From an uncultured Bacteroidales bacterium (lineage in GTDB: Bacteria > Bacteroidota > Bacteroidia > Bacteroidales > P3), in NCBI GenBank assembly GCA_900316235.1, contig ONCC01000003.1, positions 25,340 through 89,339 of the forward strand: 64,000 bases of DNA, read 5' to 3'. Below the pieces are notes generated by a model, which saw nothing but the letters and a program-made list of their open reading frames with translations, made no database searches and was not told where the DNA came from. The translations under genes and the position numbers were made by a program. Within the stretch, counting starts at the first letter, position 1, and every line of letters starts with the position of its first letter. This document shows positions 52,701 through 62,145 of the stretch, in pieces.

Positions 52701-54017
52701 CTATTTAACAGTCTTTGGCTTGGATCCCACAAGTGCATAGAAGAGGATGTAGGCGAGCATGGCGACGACAAGCCAGTAGGAACCCATGTAGCCTATGCTG
52801 CCGGCGATAGCATTTTGGATGAGGGGCATGACGCCGCCACCCACCACCATCATCATGAAGATTCCTGAGGCCTGCTCGGTATAGCGGCCGAGACCCTCGA
52901 CGCTGAGATTAAAGATGGTGCCCCACATAAGTGAAGTGCAGAGGCCGCACAGGACGAGGAAGAGTGCACTGATGGGCACCTGGAACATCGAGAAGCCGTC
53001 GCTGACGCTGTAGCCAGGTATAGATACACGTATGTCACTGGGCATGAGGATGGCAATGACAACGAGAATGATAGCAGCCATGGCCACAGTGGAGAGCTGT
53101 GCACGCGACGAGACCTTGCCGCTGATGGCGGCGCTGGCAGCACGTCCCACCATCATGAGCAGCCAGTAGACGGCAGCCACGGCACCACCTATAGCGGCAC
53201 CGCAGAGGGGGTCGTCGGTGAGGTAGAAGTTAAGTTCGCCGGGGATGCCGACCTCGACGCCCACATAGAAGAAGATGGCGACGACACCGAGGACAAGGTG
53301 GCGGAAAGACCAAGCGGAGCGTTTTCCATCGGACGAGTCAGGCAGGTCAGTCTTGTCGGACAGGTCGTCCTTACGCGGCTCGGGAATTTTGACGAAGAGG
53401 ATGACCAGGAAAGCAAGGGCGAAGACACCCATGGCGATGAAGAGCAGGGGTGCTACGTCGGACATGGCGGTGCGGTCGGTGACGGTGCCAATGAGGGCGC
53501 CGACAAGCAGCGGCGTGAGGGTGCCGGTGAGCGAGTTGAGGGTGCCGCCAGTCTGGATGAGCTGGTTGCCACGGTTGCCGCCACCGCCGAGGGTGTTGAG
53601 CATGGGGTTGACCACGGTGTTGAGCATGCAAACCGAGAAGCCGCAAATGAAGGCTCCTAGAAGGTAGATGAGAAAGTTGAGCATCACAGGCTGTTCGCCA
53701 ACGCTAAAGGTAGCCACACTGCCTCCCAAGAGGGAGGAGAGATATTGGACCACCACGCCGACAAAGCCGACGCCCAAAGCCCAGAGGGCGGTGCGCTTGT
53801 AGCCGATGCGGCTCATGAGCTTACCCGCAGGGATACCCATGATGAGGTAGGCCAGGAAGTTCATCATATTGCCGAGCATACCAGCCCACTCGTAGTTGGT
53901 TTTCCAAATGTTGCCGAAGGGAGCGGCCATGTTGGTCACGAAGGATATCATGGCGAACATGAAGAACATGGTGATAACTGGAATGATGGCCAGTTTTTTG
54001 GTGTGTTTCTTTTCCAT
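52701..54017 (-). CDS. MFS transporter, FucP/FHS-like
   Basis: The 438-residue inner-membrane protein has 12 predicted helices. The N-terminal half has the MFS loop motif GKLMSRIGYKRTALWALG (about 65-82). The central CMLNTVVNPMLNTLGGGGNR and LIQTGGTLNSLTGTLTPLLVG resemble the NTVVNP...N..GT pattern of the fucose/galactose/glucose:H+ symporter (FHS) family. A cytoplasmic loop of Asp/Lys/Ser (DDLSDKTDLPDSSDGKRS) separates the halves. The substrate cannot be told. It starts 17 nt after the C10 protease stop, with no visible promoter or terminator between, so the two are probably co-transcribed. Confidence 0.86.
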   Translation of the reverse strand: MEKKHTKKLAIIPVITMFFMFAMISFVTNMAAPFGNIWKTNYEWAGMLGNMMNFLAYLIMGIPAGKLMSRIGYKRTALWALGVGFVGVVVQYLSSLLGGSVATFSVGEQPVMLNFLIYLLGAFICGFSVCMLNTVVNPMLNTLGGGGNRGNQLIQTGGTLNSLTGTLTPLLVGALIGTVTDRTAMSDVAPLLFIAMGVFALAFLVILFVKIPEPRKDDLSDKTDLPDSSDGKRSAWSFRHLVLGVVAIFFYVGVEVGIPGELNFYLTDDPLCGAAIGGAVAAVYWLLMMVGRAASAAISGKVSSRAQLSTVAMAAIILVVIAILMPSDIRVSIPGYSVSDGFSMFQVPISALFLVLCGLCTSLMWGTIFNLSVEGLGRYTEQASGIFMMMVVGGGVMPLIQNAIAGSIGYMGSYWLVVAMLAYILFYALVGSKPKTVK

Positions 54018-54034
54018 AATGATAGTTTTTTTCG

Positions 54035-56239
54035 TTATCGGATAGCAACGATTTTCTTGCTGTAGTCACCGCAGCGAAGGAGATAGACGCCGGGGGCCGG
54101 GAGTTGGAAATTGAACGTCGAGCGTTGGGAGATAGCCAGCTGACGACCCTGGATATCATAGAGAGAGAGACCAAGTCCCTGCGGGTTGGAGATGCTGACT
54201 TCCAAACCGTTCTGGATAACCGTCGGAACGTTGGAGTCCACCTCGTCGATACCCTCGGTGGCGGTGAAGGTGGCGGTGATAGTCTCAGCGGTGGTGACAC
54301 GATGATGATAAGGGTTCGTGCGCGCGCCCGTACTCCACCTGACGAAGCGATAGCCCGGGGCGGGGGTAGCCTCAAGCAACGCGGTGTCACCGGGGAAATA
54401 GAGACCGCCACCCGAGACTTCACCTCGGTTGGGATTGTTGGACTCGACAGTGACGGCCACTTGCTCGAGTTCCTCCAAAATGGCACGTATCATCCATGAA
54501 CCGTATTCATTGCGGTCTTCAAGGTGCTCCCAGGAGGAGCCGGCACGCTTGTACCATGAGCCGTCGGGGTTGCCCGAATAGCCGGACAAGACTGCGGGGT
54601 TGACATAGGAATGACTAGTGAGGACAATCCACAGGGGCAGGCTGTCGATGAGAGGGATGGCGTCGGGAATGGTGACGGTGTACCAATCGAAACCCGTGGT
54701 GGACTTGTTGGCGGAGAAGGCCATAAGGTCGAAGTTGGCGCCCACATAGACCTTGACGGTGTATTCGGCCTGGCTGACACCGTAGAACTGCAGCTGCTTG
54801 AGTTGGCGACGGGCGGGAATGGAGTTGGGAGGGATGCGGATACCCCATTCGGGAGTTGTTTGGGCACTTTCTCCCCATAAGTTCACCTGGTTGCTCGAGA
54901 AACAATAGCTCAGGGTGTCGCCATAGATGGGGGCGAAGAGGGCCGTGTCGGTATAGTCGTTGTTGGGGGAGAAGGTGAAGGGGTTGTAGCGATTGCCTTT
55001 TTTCCACATGAGGAAGCGGTGCCCCTCGGTGGCAGTGGCATGGAGCGTGGTGGTAGTATAGGGGGCGAAAGAACCGCCACCAGTGACAGTGCCAAGAAGG
55101 GGGTCGGAAGGAACCACACTGACAGTGACCGTGGAGGCCTCGGAGGCGGGGAAGACATTGATGAGCACCTGGTTTTCGTAGCTATAGGAATTGCTGTGGT
55201 TGCCACCGATGCCGCTACCCGTGGGGCTGAGGTTGTCGAATGTGTAATAGCCGTCGCAGTAGCCACCCCAACCCCAGTTGACATGGTAGAGTCCCCGGGT
55301 GTCATAGCCGTCGATAACGAAGGCATGTCCGCCATCGTTGTCGTGGCCCGAATAAAAGATGGGGCGTGCGGCATTGAGTTCGGTGGTGAGGAGGACATCC
55401 CAATCGGCATCGCTATAGTCTTCACGCGAGGCAGAAAAGAGCGCCTGGTTGTAACGGAAGTAGTCCTTCAACGCATTCTCTGCACAAATGGATTCAGCGT
55501 TGCCGTAGGAGGAGACAACAGCACCGCTGCTGCTGGGGCTGTAATTCATGTCGACCGCCACGCCGGCATGGTGCATAAGTTGCGCCACAGCGGCAATCTC
55601 CTCGTGGGAGGACAGAGGGCCAAGGGCATTGGGCATGTTGGTCCAGTCGTAGTAGGTGGTATCAAAGTTGACCGACTGGCGGCTAAAGCCCGAGGGGACA
55701 TAGCTGTGGGAGCCGCGGCCATGAACGGGATGGTTCCAGTATTTCATCACCTGGGCCATAGCAGTGGCCACGCAGCCGGTGACAGCGTAGTCCGAGTCGG
55801 CCACGCTGTAGGGGCACTGCCAGTTGTACAAAGGAGCCTGGTTCCAGGTGGTGGTGAGCAGAGGGCCGACGGCAGTATCGCGGGGAGTGTTGTATTTCAC
55901 AGACTTGATGCCGGCCTTAGCAGTAGCAGCAATGTCATACTGATAGGCTTTGAGCCAGGTGTCGATGTGGTGAGGCAACGGCCTGTCGACAGGGAACGTG
56001 CCCTGCAGGGAATAGCCCAGCAAGAGAGGCACACAGTCGTCGGCAGCGATGAGGGCGAAACCCGTACCGTCGGTACCGACGAAAAGGTAGCACTCGGTGA
56101 AACTGTCGGGCGTAGCGTCGACCACCTGCTTCTGCAACAGGTTGCCGGCGACCTTCGCCGCCGCAGCCTTGTCAACAGGGTTGGCATAAGCCGTCACCAC
56201 CGCCAATAGAAAGACTAATGTCGGTATAACCTTTTTCAT
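54035..56239 (-). CDS. C10-family cysteine peptidase (streptopain-like) with T9SS type-A sorting domain
   Basis: The 734-residue secreted protease has a signal peptide (1-19), a Spi-type propeptide (about 20-115) and the C10 catalytic domain (about 120-360) with nucleophile Cys156 in TGCVATAMAQVMKYW and His305 in DGGHAFVIDGYD. The nearby VNWGWGGYCDGYY is the usual Trp/Asn-containing block. Further on are InlB/Listeria-Bacteroides-type B-repeats (HRFLMWKKG and YRFVRWSTG), an intervening beta-sandwich (about 440-590), and a C-terminal type-A sorting domain (LSLYDIQGRQLAIS ... GVYLLRCGDYSKKIVAIR within 670-734). Prevotella intermedia interpain and PrtT are relatives. It lies only 24 nt after atpG. 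Confidence 0.92.
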   Translation of the reverse strand: MKKVIPTLVFLLAVVTAYANPVDKAAAAKVAGNLLQKQVVDATPDSFTECYLFVGTDGTGFALIAADDCVPLLLGYSLQGTFPVDRPLPHHIDTWLKAYQYDIAATAKAGIKSVKYNTPRDTAVGPLLTTTWNQAPLYNWQCPYSVADSDYAVTGCVATAMAQVMKYWNHPVHGRGSHSYVPSGFSRQSVNFDTTYYDWTNMPNALGPLSSHEEIAAVAQLMHHAGVAVDMNYSPSSSGAVVSSYGNAESICAENALKDYFRYNQALFSASREDYSDADWDVLLTTELNAARPIFYSGHDNDGGHAFVIDGYDTRGLYHVNWGWGGYCDGYYTFDNLSPTGSGIGGNHSNSYSYENQVLINVFPASEASTVTVSVVPSDPLLGTVTGGGSFAPYTTTTLHATATEGHRFLMWKKGNRYNPFTFSPNNDYTDTALFAPIYGDTLSYCFSSNQVNLWGESAQTTPEWGIRIPPNSIPARRQLKQLQFYGVSQAEYTVKVYVGANFDLMAFSANKSTTGFDWYTVTIPDAIPLIDSLPLWIVLTSHSYVNPAVLSGYSGNPDGSWYKRAGSSWEHLEDRNEYGSWMIRAILEELEQVAVTVESNNPNRGEVSGGGLYFPGDTALLEATPAPGYRFVRWSTGARTNPYHHRVTTAETITATFTATEGIDEVDSNVPTVIQNGLEVSISNPQGLGLSLYDIQGRQLAISQRSTFNFQLPAPGVYLLRCGDYSKKIVAIR

Positions 56240-56263
56240 GTTTCCAAATGATCTATCTATTGT

Positions 56264-57151
56264 TTAACCCTTCAATGCCTCCGAACCACTGACAATCTCA
56301 ATGATTTCATTGGTGATGGCGGCTTGACGGGCTTTGTTGTAACTCAAGCGCAAATCCTTGAGCAACTCGGTAGCGTTGTCGGTGGCCTGCTGCATGGCAT
56401 TCATGCGGGCGCCATGCTCGGAGGCCTGCGAGTCGAGAATCATGCGGTAGAAGGTAGAACGCAACGTCAGTGGCACCATACTACGCACAATCTCCTCCTT
56501 CGACGGTTCATAGATATAGTCGTTAACCTTAGATTCCTTAATATCCTTAGAACCATTAAGGCTCTTCGGGGCAACCGGCAGCCACTGCTCTGTTGTGAGT
56601 ATCTGCGTCAGCGAGTTCTTGAAGACGTTGTAGACAACCTCCACATGGTCGAATTGCTTGGCAGAGAACTTCTCCATTATGTCGTCGGCTATCGAGGCAA
56701 TGGCATCGAACGTCGGTGCATCGAGCAGTTCATCGTGGACGGTGAGGATGAGGTCTTTCTGGCGCGCCAGCGCTTCGGACGACTTCTTCCCTATCGAGAG
56801 CACATGCAACTGTCCGTCGGCGGGAAGGACACTACGGAAGTGGTCGATGCGTTGCTGGGCCTGCTTGATGACATTGCTGTTGAAGGCGCCGCAAAGGCCC
56901 TTGTTGGAGGTGATGACCACCAACAGCACATTGCACAAGGGGCGCTTGGCATGGTAGGGGGTCAGCAGCTCTCCTCCGGTATCGATGTCGGCCACAATCT
57001 CACCCAACTGCGACGCATAGGGACGCATGCCGATGATGGCGTTCTGCGCACGACGGAACTTGGCAGCAGAGACCATCTTCATGGCCGATGTAATCTGCTG
57101 CGTCGAACTCACCGAGGAGATGCGTGTGCGGACTTCTTTTAAGTTTGCCAT
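56264..57151 (-). CDS. atpG: F1 ATP synthase gamma subunit
   Basis: The 295-residue central rotor subunit has the N-terminal ANLKEVRTRISSVSSTQQIT and AMKMVSAAKFRRAQ helix, SNKGLCGAFNSNV (about 89-101), and the C-terminal TLRSTFYRMILDSQASEHGARMNAMQQATDNATELL helix pair. A Lys/Asp/Ser stretch at about 195-208 (NGSKDIKESKVND) is encoded by a 9-bp tandem array and is probably an external loop of the Rossmann domain. It is the last ATP synthase gene of the E-F-H-A-G run, with the C10 peptidase 24 nt downstream and no terminator between. Confidence 0.95.
   Translation of the reverse strand: MANLKEVRTRISSVSSTQQITSAMKMVSAAKFRRAQNAIIGMRPYASQLGEIVADIDTGGELLTPYHAKRPLCNVLLVVITSNKGLCGAFNSNVIKQAQQRIDHFRSVLPADGQLHVLSIGKKSSEALARQKDLILTVHDELLDAPTFDAIASIADDIMEKFSAKQFDHVEVVYNVFKNSLTQILTTEQWLPVAPKSLNGSKDIKESKVNDYIYEPSKEEIVRSMVPLTLRSTFYRMILDSQASEHGARMNAMQQATDNATELLKDLRLSYNKARQAAITNEIIEIVSGSEALKG
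56527..56562. repeat. In-frame 9-bp tandem array in atpG
   Basis: Four 9-mers occur: CCTTAGATT, CCTTAATAT, CCTTAGAAC and CATTAAGGC. On the coding strand they encode a KxxKxxKxx pattern (K-D-I, K-E-S, K-V-N) in a loop of the gamma subunit. Confidence 0.85.
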
Positions 57152-57160
57152 AATCCTTCT

Positions 57161-58738
57161 TTATCTATAACGCTCTGCCAAATCCAATGCGACAGACTTC
57201 ATCGTGGCCAAATCGCTGTCGACGAGCTTGCCGGCACGGAGGTTGGCCAGGACGTCCTTGTGCTCGTTCTTCATCGTGAAGAGGAACTCTTTCTCGAAAG
57301 CACGGACCTTATCGACGGGGACCTTCTGCAACAAGCCGTTGGTGCCACAATAGATGATGGCCACCTGCTCTTCCACGGGCATGGGGCTGTACTGCGGCTG
57401 CTTGAGAATCTCCACATTGCGGGCACCCTTGTCGAGCACCGCCTTGGTGGAGGCATCGACATCGGAGCCGAATTTCGAGAAAGCCTCGAGCTCACGATAC
57501 TGCGCCTGGTCGATCTTCAAGGTACCGGCAATCTTCTTCATGGACTTGATTTGGGCCTTACCACCCACACGACTCACCGAGATACCCACGTTGATGGCGG
57601 GACGCACACCACTGTTGAAGAGGTTGGTCTCAAGGAAAATCTGACCGTCGGTAATCGAGATGACGTTGGTGGGGATATAAGCCGAGACGTCGCCGGCCTG
57701 AGTCTCGATGATAGGCAGGGCTGTCAGCGATCCACCACCCTTCACCTTGTCCTTCAGCGAGGCAGGCAGATCGTTCATCTGGGCGGCGATGCTGTCATTC
57801 TGGATGATGCGTGCAGCACGCTCCAGCAGGCGGCTGTGGAGGTAGAACACATCACCGGGGTAAGCCTCGCGTCCCGGCGGACGACGGAGGAGCAGCGAGA
57901 CCTCACGATAGGCCACAGCCTGCTTCGAGAGGTCGTCGTAGATGACGAGGGCATTACGTCCCGTGTCACGGAAATACTCACCGATGGCGGCACCCGCAAA
58001 GGGGGCGTAATACTGCATGGCGGCAGGGTCGGAAGCTGTGGCGGCCACGATGATGGTATAGGCCATAGCGCCCTTCTCCTCAAGGTTCTTCACGAGGTTG
58101 GCCACCGTGGAGCCCTTCTGTCCACAGGCCACATAGATGCAGTACACCGGGTCACCGGCGTCATAGTTGTTCTTCTGATTGATGATGGTGTCGATGGCAA
58201 TGGCGGTCTTACCGGTTTGGCGGTCACCAATGATGAGCTCGCGCTGGCCTCGTCCGATGGGGATCATCGAGTCGATGGCCTTGATACCCGTCTGCAACGG
58301 CTGCTCCACGGGCTGACGGTAGATGACGCCGGGAGCCTTGCGGTCGAGGGGCATCTCGAAGAGTTCCCCTTCGATGGGGCCCTTGCCGTCGATAGGTTCA
58401 CCGATGGTGTTGATGACACGACCCAGCAGACCTTCGCCGACCTTCAGCGAGGCAATGCGGCGGGTACGCTTCACCACGTCTCCCTCATTGACATCACTCA
58501 CTTCGCCAAGCATCACCACACCGACATTGTCTTCCTCAAGGTTCTGCACAATACCCTGGTCGCCGTTGTCGAACTCCACCAGCTCGCCGCTCTGAGCATT
58601 GCTCAGGCCATAGATGCGGGCAATACCGTCACCCACGGTGAGCACCGAGCCCACTTCCTCGAGCTGCGTGTCGATGCTGACATCGGCCAATTGCTTTTTC
58701 AATATTGCCGATACTTCGGCAGGTTTAATATCTGACAT
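57161..58738 (-). CDS. atpA: F1 ATP synthase alpha subunit
   Basis: The 525-residue protein has the P-loop [15 protein letters not shown] (about 171-185), the [20 protein letters not shown] and [29 protein letters not shown] blocks split over about 258-305, and the [21 protein letters not shown]-terminal segment including the arginine finger (SVSRVGG). These mark alpha rather than beta. Length is slightly above E. coli. It sits between atpH (5-nt gap) and atpG (9-nt gap) in the operon. The beta-subunit gene is not in the window. Confidence 0.97.
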   Translation of the reverse strand: MSDIKPAEVSAILKKQLADVSIDTQLEEVGSVLTVGDGIARIYGLSNAQSGELVEFDNGDQGIVQNLEEDNVGVVMLGEVSDVNEGDVVKRTRRIASLKVGEGLLGRVINTIGEPIDGKGPIEGELFEMPLDRKAPGVIYRQPVEQPLQTGIKAIDSMIPIGRGQRELIIGDRQTGKTAIAIDTIINQKNNYDAGDPVYCIYVACGQKGSTVANLVKNLEEKGAMAYTIIVAATASDPAAMQYYAPFAGAAIGEYFRDTGRNALVIYDDLSKQAVAYREVSLLLRRPPGREAYPGDVFYLHSRLLERAARIIQNDSIAAQMNDLPASLKDKVKGGGSLTALPIIETQAGDVSAYIPTNVISITDGQIFLETNLFNSGVRPAINVGISVSRVGGKAQIKSMKKIAGTLKIDQAQYRELEAFSKFGSDVDASTKAVLDKGARNVEILKQPQYSPMPVEEQVAIIYCGTNGLLQKVPVDKVRAFEKEFLFTMKNEHKDVLANLRAGKLVDSDLATMKSVALDLAERYR

Positions 58739-58743
58739 AAATA

Positions 58744-59301
58744 TTATAGTTTGCTTTCGTAATCATTCTTTGCGAACTGCGTACGCAACCGCTTAATTTT
58801 GGTGCGGATGCGGGCGTCGTACATCTTGCCGTCGAACTCCAGCTTGAAGCTGCCCAGCATCTTAGGGTCTGTACGGTCGTGGAGTTCCACGGTTTTCCCC
58901 GTATAGTTGGCCACCATCTCGGTCACCATCTTGCGTGCCACCTCGTCAATGGGCTGGTGTGTCACCAGGTCGCTCTTCACGATACCCCGGTAGTCGCGCC
59001 ACATCTCGACATAGGCGTCGGCGATACCCCGCATGTATATCGTGCGGTTCTTGCGAGCCACGAAGACCAGGAACAACATCGTCTCCTTGCTCACCCTCCC
59101 GTCGAAGATTTCTTTCACTATTCCCACCTTCTTCTCACCCTTGATGACGGGATTGGCGAACAGGGCGTTCAGCTCGCGGTTCTCGGCCCATACGTCACTC
59201 ACCAGCCGCATGTCCTCAGCCACACGGTCTTCCACCCCCTGCTCCTGGGCAAACAGCATCAACGCCTTCGCATAGTGGTTATTTATCCGATAGTTGTTCA
59301 T
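58744..59301 (-). CDS. atpH: F1 ATP synthase delta subunit
   Basis: The 185-residue stalk subunit shows [23 protein letters not shown] at the start, [28 protein letters not shown] (about 56-83), [24 protein letters not shown], and the C-terminal [29 protein letters not shown]. This is the standard OSCP/delta layout. Its ATG overlaps the atpF stop by 4 nt. Confidence 0.94.
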   Translation of the reverse strand: MNNYRINNHYAKALMLFAQEQGVEDRVAEDMRLVSDVWAENRELNALFANPVIKGEKKVGIVKEIFDGRVSKETMLFLVFVARKNRTIYMRGIADAYVEMWRDYRGIVKSDLVTHQPIDEVARKMVTEMVANYTGKTVELHDRTDPKMLGSFKLEFDGKMYDARIRTKIKRLRTQFAKNDYESKL

Positions 59302-59795
59302 AACTCCATCAGCTCAAGTTCTTTCTGAATCAGCGCGTCGGCCTTCGGCTTGTCGCTCAACTCGGCACGGATCAGCTTCTCGGCGATCTCGATGCTGAGA
59401 TTGGCCACCTGGTTCTTCAATTCGTGCATAGCTCTCAACTTCTCGTAGTTGATGTTTTCCCGGGCGGTGTCGACAATGCGGTTGGCCTCCTCGGTGGCTT
59501 TGGCGCGCGCGTCCTCCACGATCTGCTCGCTGGTAAGGCGGGCGTTGCGCAACATCTCGTCGCGCTCGATCTTGGCCTGACGCAGCAGTTCCTCGTTGTG
59601 GGCTACCAGGTTTTTCATCTCCTCACGGGCTTTGGCGGCCTCGTTGAGGGAGGCCGTGATGGCTTCCTCTCTCTTGTGCAAAGCCTCCAGGATCATAGGC
59701 CATCCCCATTTCATGAGAATGAAGGCCAGGATGCCGAATGAGACGAGCATCCAAAGGAAGGTGCCTATGCCGGGACTAATTAAAGGGTTGTTCAT
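59298..59795 (-). CDS. atpF: F0 ATP synthase subunit b
   Basis: The 165-residue membrane-anchored stator has one N-terminal helix (about 8-30, GTFLWMLVSFGILAFILMKW) followed by a long charged coiled coil (HKREEAITASLNEAAKAREE, then RAKATEEANRIVDTARENIN) to about 150. Length is normal. It lies downstream of atpE across a 134-nt gap that holds a strong terminator and two heptamer arrays, which is unusual for adjacent F0 genes. Its stop overlaps atpH. Confidence 0.94.
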   Translation of the reverse strand: MNNPLISPGIGTFLWMLVSFGILAFILMKWGWPMILEALHKREEAITASLNEAAKAREEMKNLVAHNEELLRQAKIERDEMLRNARLTSEQIVEDARAKATEEANRIVDTARENINYEKLRAMHELKNQVANLSIEIAEKLIRAELSDKPKADALIQKELELMEL

Positions 59796-59802
59796 AGTTC
59801 AA

Positions 59803-59841
59803 ATTAAGAATCAAGAATTAAGAATTAAGAATTATGCAATG
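59803..59841. repeat. Heptamer array A, just upstream of atpF
   Basis: Five ATTAAGA-like 7-mers (third base of unit 2 is C, last unit ATTATGC) are followed by AATG. The same 39-base array recurs at 61934-61972 with only two differences. Confidence 0.9.
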
Positions 59842-59847
59842 GAATCC

Positions 59848-59882
59848 TTAAACCTTAAACTTTAAACCTTAAACATTAATTC
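59848..59882. repeat. Second heptamer array between atpE and atpF
   Basis: Five 7-mers occur: TTAAACC, TTAAACT, TTAAACC, TTAAACA and TTAATTC. They follow directly on array A and precede the atpE terminator. Confidence 0.88.
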
Positions 59883-59886
59883 TTCA

Positions 59887-59912
59887 AAAAGGGCCGGCCA
59901 ATCGCCGACCCA
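59887..59912 (-). terminator. Intrinsic terminator between atpE and atpF
   Basis: On the minus strand, GGGTCGGC pairs with GCCGGCCC (59912-59905 with 59899-59892) around a five-base loop, followed by five T's. It lies 18 nt after the atpE stop and upstream of atpF, inside what should be one operon. It could be partial and let the c-subunit mRNA exceed the rest. Confidence 0.85.
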
Positions 59913-59929
59913 TAACGTTTGTGCGGGTC

Positions 59930-60280
<351 letters not shown>

Positions 60281-61894
60281 TTATTTTACGAGGTCAAGCG
60301 AATAGTGGAGGCCGACATTTTCCCTCCGCGCACGCGCCATCTTGATAATCAGGTAGGCGCAGGCTATGAGGTTGCGCAACTCGGAGAGCGGCTCCGTCAG
60401 CACGCTCCGGTTATAGAGGTCCTCCGTCTCACGGAAGATGAGGTTCAACCGGTCGAAGGCCCGCTGCAGTCGCAGGTCGCTCCTCACAATGCCCACATAG
60501 TTCCACATAATCTCCTGCAACTCCTTCTTTGTCTGCGTGATGAGCACCATCTCCTCGTTGAGCACCATGCCCTCGGCATTCCAGTCGGGAATTTTTGAGT
60601 GGATAGTGGATAGTGGATAGTGGGTAGCATTTGACCCTGTGCTATCCACTACACACTCCCCACTACACACTTGCGCAATCGCAGATTGTGCAGCGTTGTG
60701 GGCATAGACGACGGCTTCCAGCAACGAGTTGCTGGCCAGGCGGTTGCCGCCATGCAGGCCCGTGCAGCTGCACTCGCCGGCAGCATACAGGTGATGAATT
60801 GAACTCTCGCCGTTGCGGTCCACCTTGATGCCGCCACATTGGTAGTGCGCCGCCGGACGGATGGGTATCATGTCACGTGTGATGTCGATGCCGATACTCA
60901 GGCATTTGGCGTAAATCGTCGGGAAACCCTCAATCAGATGCTTCCTCCCGATGCCGCGGGCATCCAGGTAGAGGTAGTCCTTACCGCTGATTTTCATCTC
61001 GTTGTCGATAGCCCGCGCCACGATGTCGCGCGGCGCCAGACTCAGGCGTTTGTCGTATTTCTGCATGAACTCCTTGCCCTCGCGGTCCTTCAGTATCGCC
61101 CCCGCGCCACGCATCGCCTCGGTGATGAGGAAAGCGGGCTTCTCGGCAGGATTGTAGAGACTCGTCGGGTGGAACTGCATGAATTCCAGGTCGCTGAGCA
61201 CTCCGCGGGCGCGGTGCACCATCGCCACGCCGTCGCCGGTGCTAATAACCGGAGTGGTGGTGGTGGAATAGACGTTGCCCATGCCGCCGGTGGCCAGCAG
61301 GGTCACCCTGGCCAGGTAGGTGTCGATGCGGTTCGTGTCGCAGTCGAGGGCATAGACGCCGTAGCACTCGATATCGGGGGTATGCTTCGTAACACGCTGA
61401 CCCAGATGGTGCTGCGTGATGATATCGATGGCGAACTGGCGCTCCTTTATTTCGATATTGGGATGCCGGCGGGCAGCCTCCAGGAGGCCGCGCTCAATCT
61501 CCTCGCCAGTGTTGTCCTTGTGGTGCAGGATGCGGAACTCGCTGTGGCCACCCTCGCGGTGCAGGTCGAAGCGGCCTCCCCCACCCTCGCGGTCGAAATT
61601 GACGCCATACTGCACCAGCTCGCGGATGCGGTCGGGGGCCTCGCGGATGGTCATCTCCACCACCGCGCGGTCGCAGATGCCGTCGCCGGCCACCAGGGTA
61701 TCCTGTATATGCTTGTCAAAGCTGTCGGAGTCATACATCACCGCGGCGATGCCTCCTTGGGCGTAGCGTGTGCTGCCTTCGGAGGCGTCACCCTTGGTGA
61801 GGATGCACACCTTGCCGTAGGGCGCCACCTTCAGCGCGAAACTCAAGCCCGCTATACCCGAGCCAACAACCAAGAAATCAACTTCATGTCGCAT
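60281..61894 (-). CDS. nadB: L-aspartate oxidase NadB
   Basis: The 537-residue FAD enzyme oxidises L-aspartate to iminoaspartate, the first step of de novo NAD synthesis. It shows FLVVGSGIAGLSFALKVAPY (about 7-26), STRYAQGGIAAVMYDSDS (about 41-58), HREGGHSEFRILHHKDNTG, HPTSLYNPAEKPAFLITEAMRGAGA split over about 240-264, and AGECSCTGLHGGNRLASNSLLEAVVYA near 375-400. A non-conserved insert of about 25 residues (about 408-432) follows that block and is encoded by tandem ATAGTGG-type DNA repeats. nadA and nadC are not adjacent. The gene lies upstream of atpE on the same strand. Confidence 0.95.
   Translation of the reverse strand: MRHEVDFLVVGSGIAGLSFALKVAPYGKVCILTKGDASEGSTRYAQGGIAAVMYDSDSFDKHIQDTLVAGDGICDRAVVEMTIREAPDRIRELVQYGVNFDREGGGGRFDLHREGGHSEFRILHHKDNTGEEIERGLLEAARRHPNIEIKERQFAIDIITQHHLGQRVTKHTPDIECYGVYALDCDTNRIDTYLARVTLLATGGMGNVYSTTTTPVISTGDGVAMVHRARGVLSDLEFMQFHPTSLYNPAEKPAFLITEAMRGAGAILKDREGKEFMQKYDKRLSLAPRDIVARAIDNEMKISGKDYLYLDARGIGRKHLIEGFPTIYAKCLSIGIDITRDMIPIRPAAHYQCGGIKVDRNGESSIHHLYAAGECSCTGLHGGNRLASNSLLEAVVYAHNAAQSAIAQVCSGECVVDSTGSNATHYPLSTIHSKIPDWNAEGMVLNEEMVLITQTKKELQEIMWNYVGIVRSDLRLQRAFDRLNLIFRETEDLYNRSVLTEPLSELRNLIACAYLIIKMARARRENVGLHYSLDLVK
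60598..60671. repeat. Heptamer and inverted repeats inside nadB
   Basis: Three to four tandem ATAGTGG units (about 60601-60628) are followed by an inverted CTATCCACTACACACT-type stretch (about 60644-60671), allowing GTGGATAG / CTATCCAC pairing. The region encodes a low-conservation insert in NadB and keeps the frame. Confidence 0.8.
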
Positions 61895-61917
61895 AATCAG
61901 TCGTTTTATAGCAACTG

Positions 61918-61925
61918 CAAATATA
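61918..61925 (-). promoter_or_regulatory. -7 box of nadB
   Basis: Minus-strand TATATTTG followed by CAGTTGC lies about 24 nt upstream of the nadB ATG. The heptamer array B begins 9 bases further upstream, over the expected -33 region. Confidence 0.6.
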
Positions 61926-61933
61926 CAAAAAAA

Positions 61934-61972
61934 ATTAAGAATGAAGAATTAAGAATTAAGAATCATGCAATG
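61934..61972. repeat. Heptamer array B, upstream of nadB
   Basis: Five ATTAAGA-like 7-mers end in ATCATGC and then AATG. The array is identical to array A (59803-59841) at 37 of 39 positions and lies in the same orientation. Confidence 0.9.
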
Positions 61973-62061
61973 CTTCTCCTTGTAAACTTTCCCTTCCTTT
62001 TCTCTTGATTCACGCTCCTAGTTTAAATCATCCACAGATTAAAATGTTAACAAATCTTAAA

Positions 62062-62145
62062 CACCAACACCCTACCACAACCCTATCAACACCTACCGTG
62101 GTAGGAGTTGGTTAGGAGTTGGTAAGGAGATGGTAGGTAGTTCAT
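62062..62145. repeat. Phased inverted array, copy 4
   Basis: Left units CCTACCACAAC and CCTATCAACAC lead to the core CTACCGTGGTAG. Right units TAGGAGTTGGT (twice), AAGGAGATGG and TAGGTAGTTCA follow at 11, 11, 10 and 11 bp. A tail resembling that of copies 1 and 3 (CATACTAATCAGGTACAGCG) and an imperfect hairpin follow. Confidence 0.83.

Noticed and set aside
57260..58735. 491-codon open frame opposite atpA
   Set aside because: Antisense shadow of a highly conserved gene. The product is low complexity with no family resemblance.
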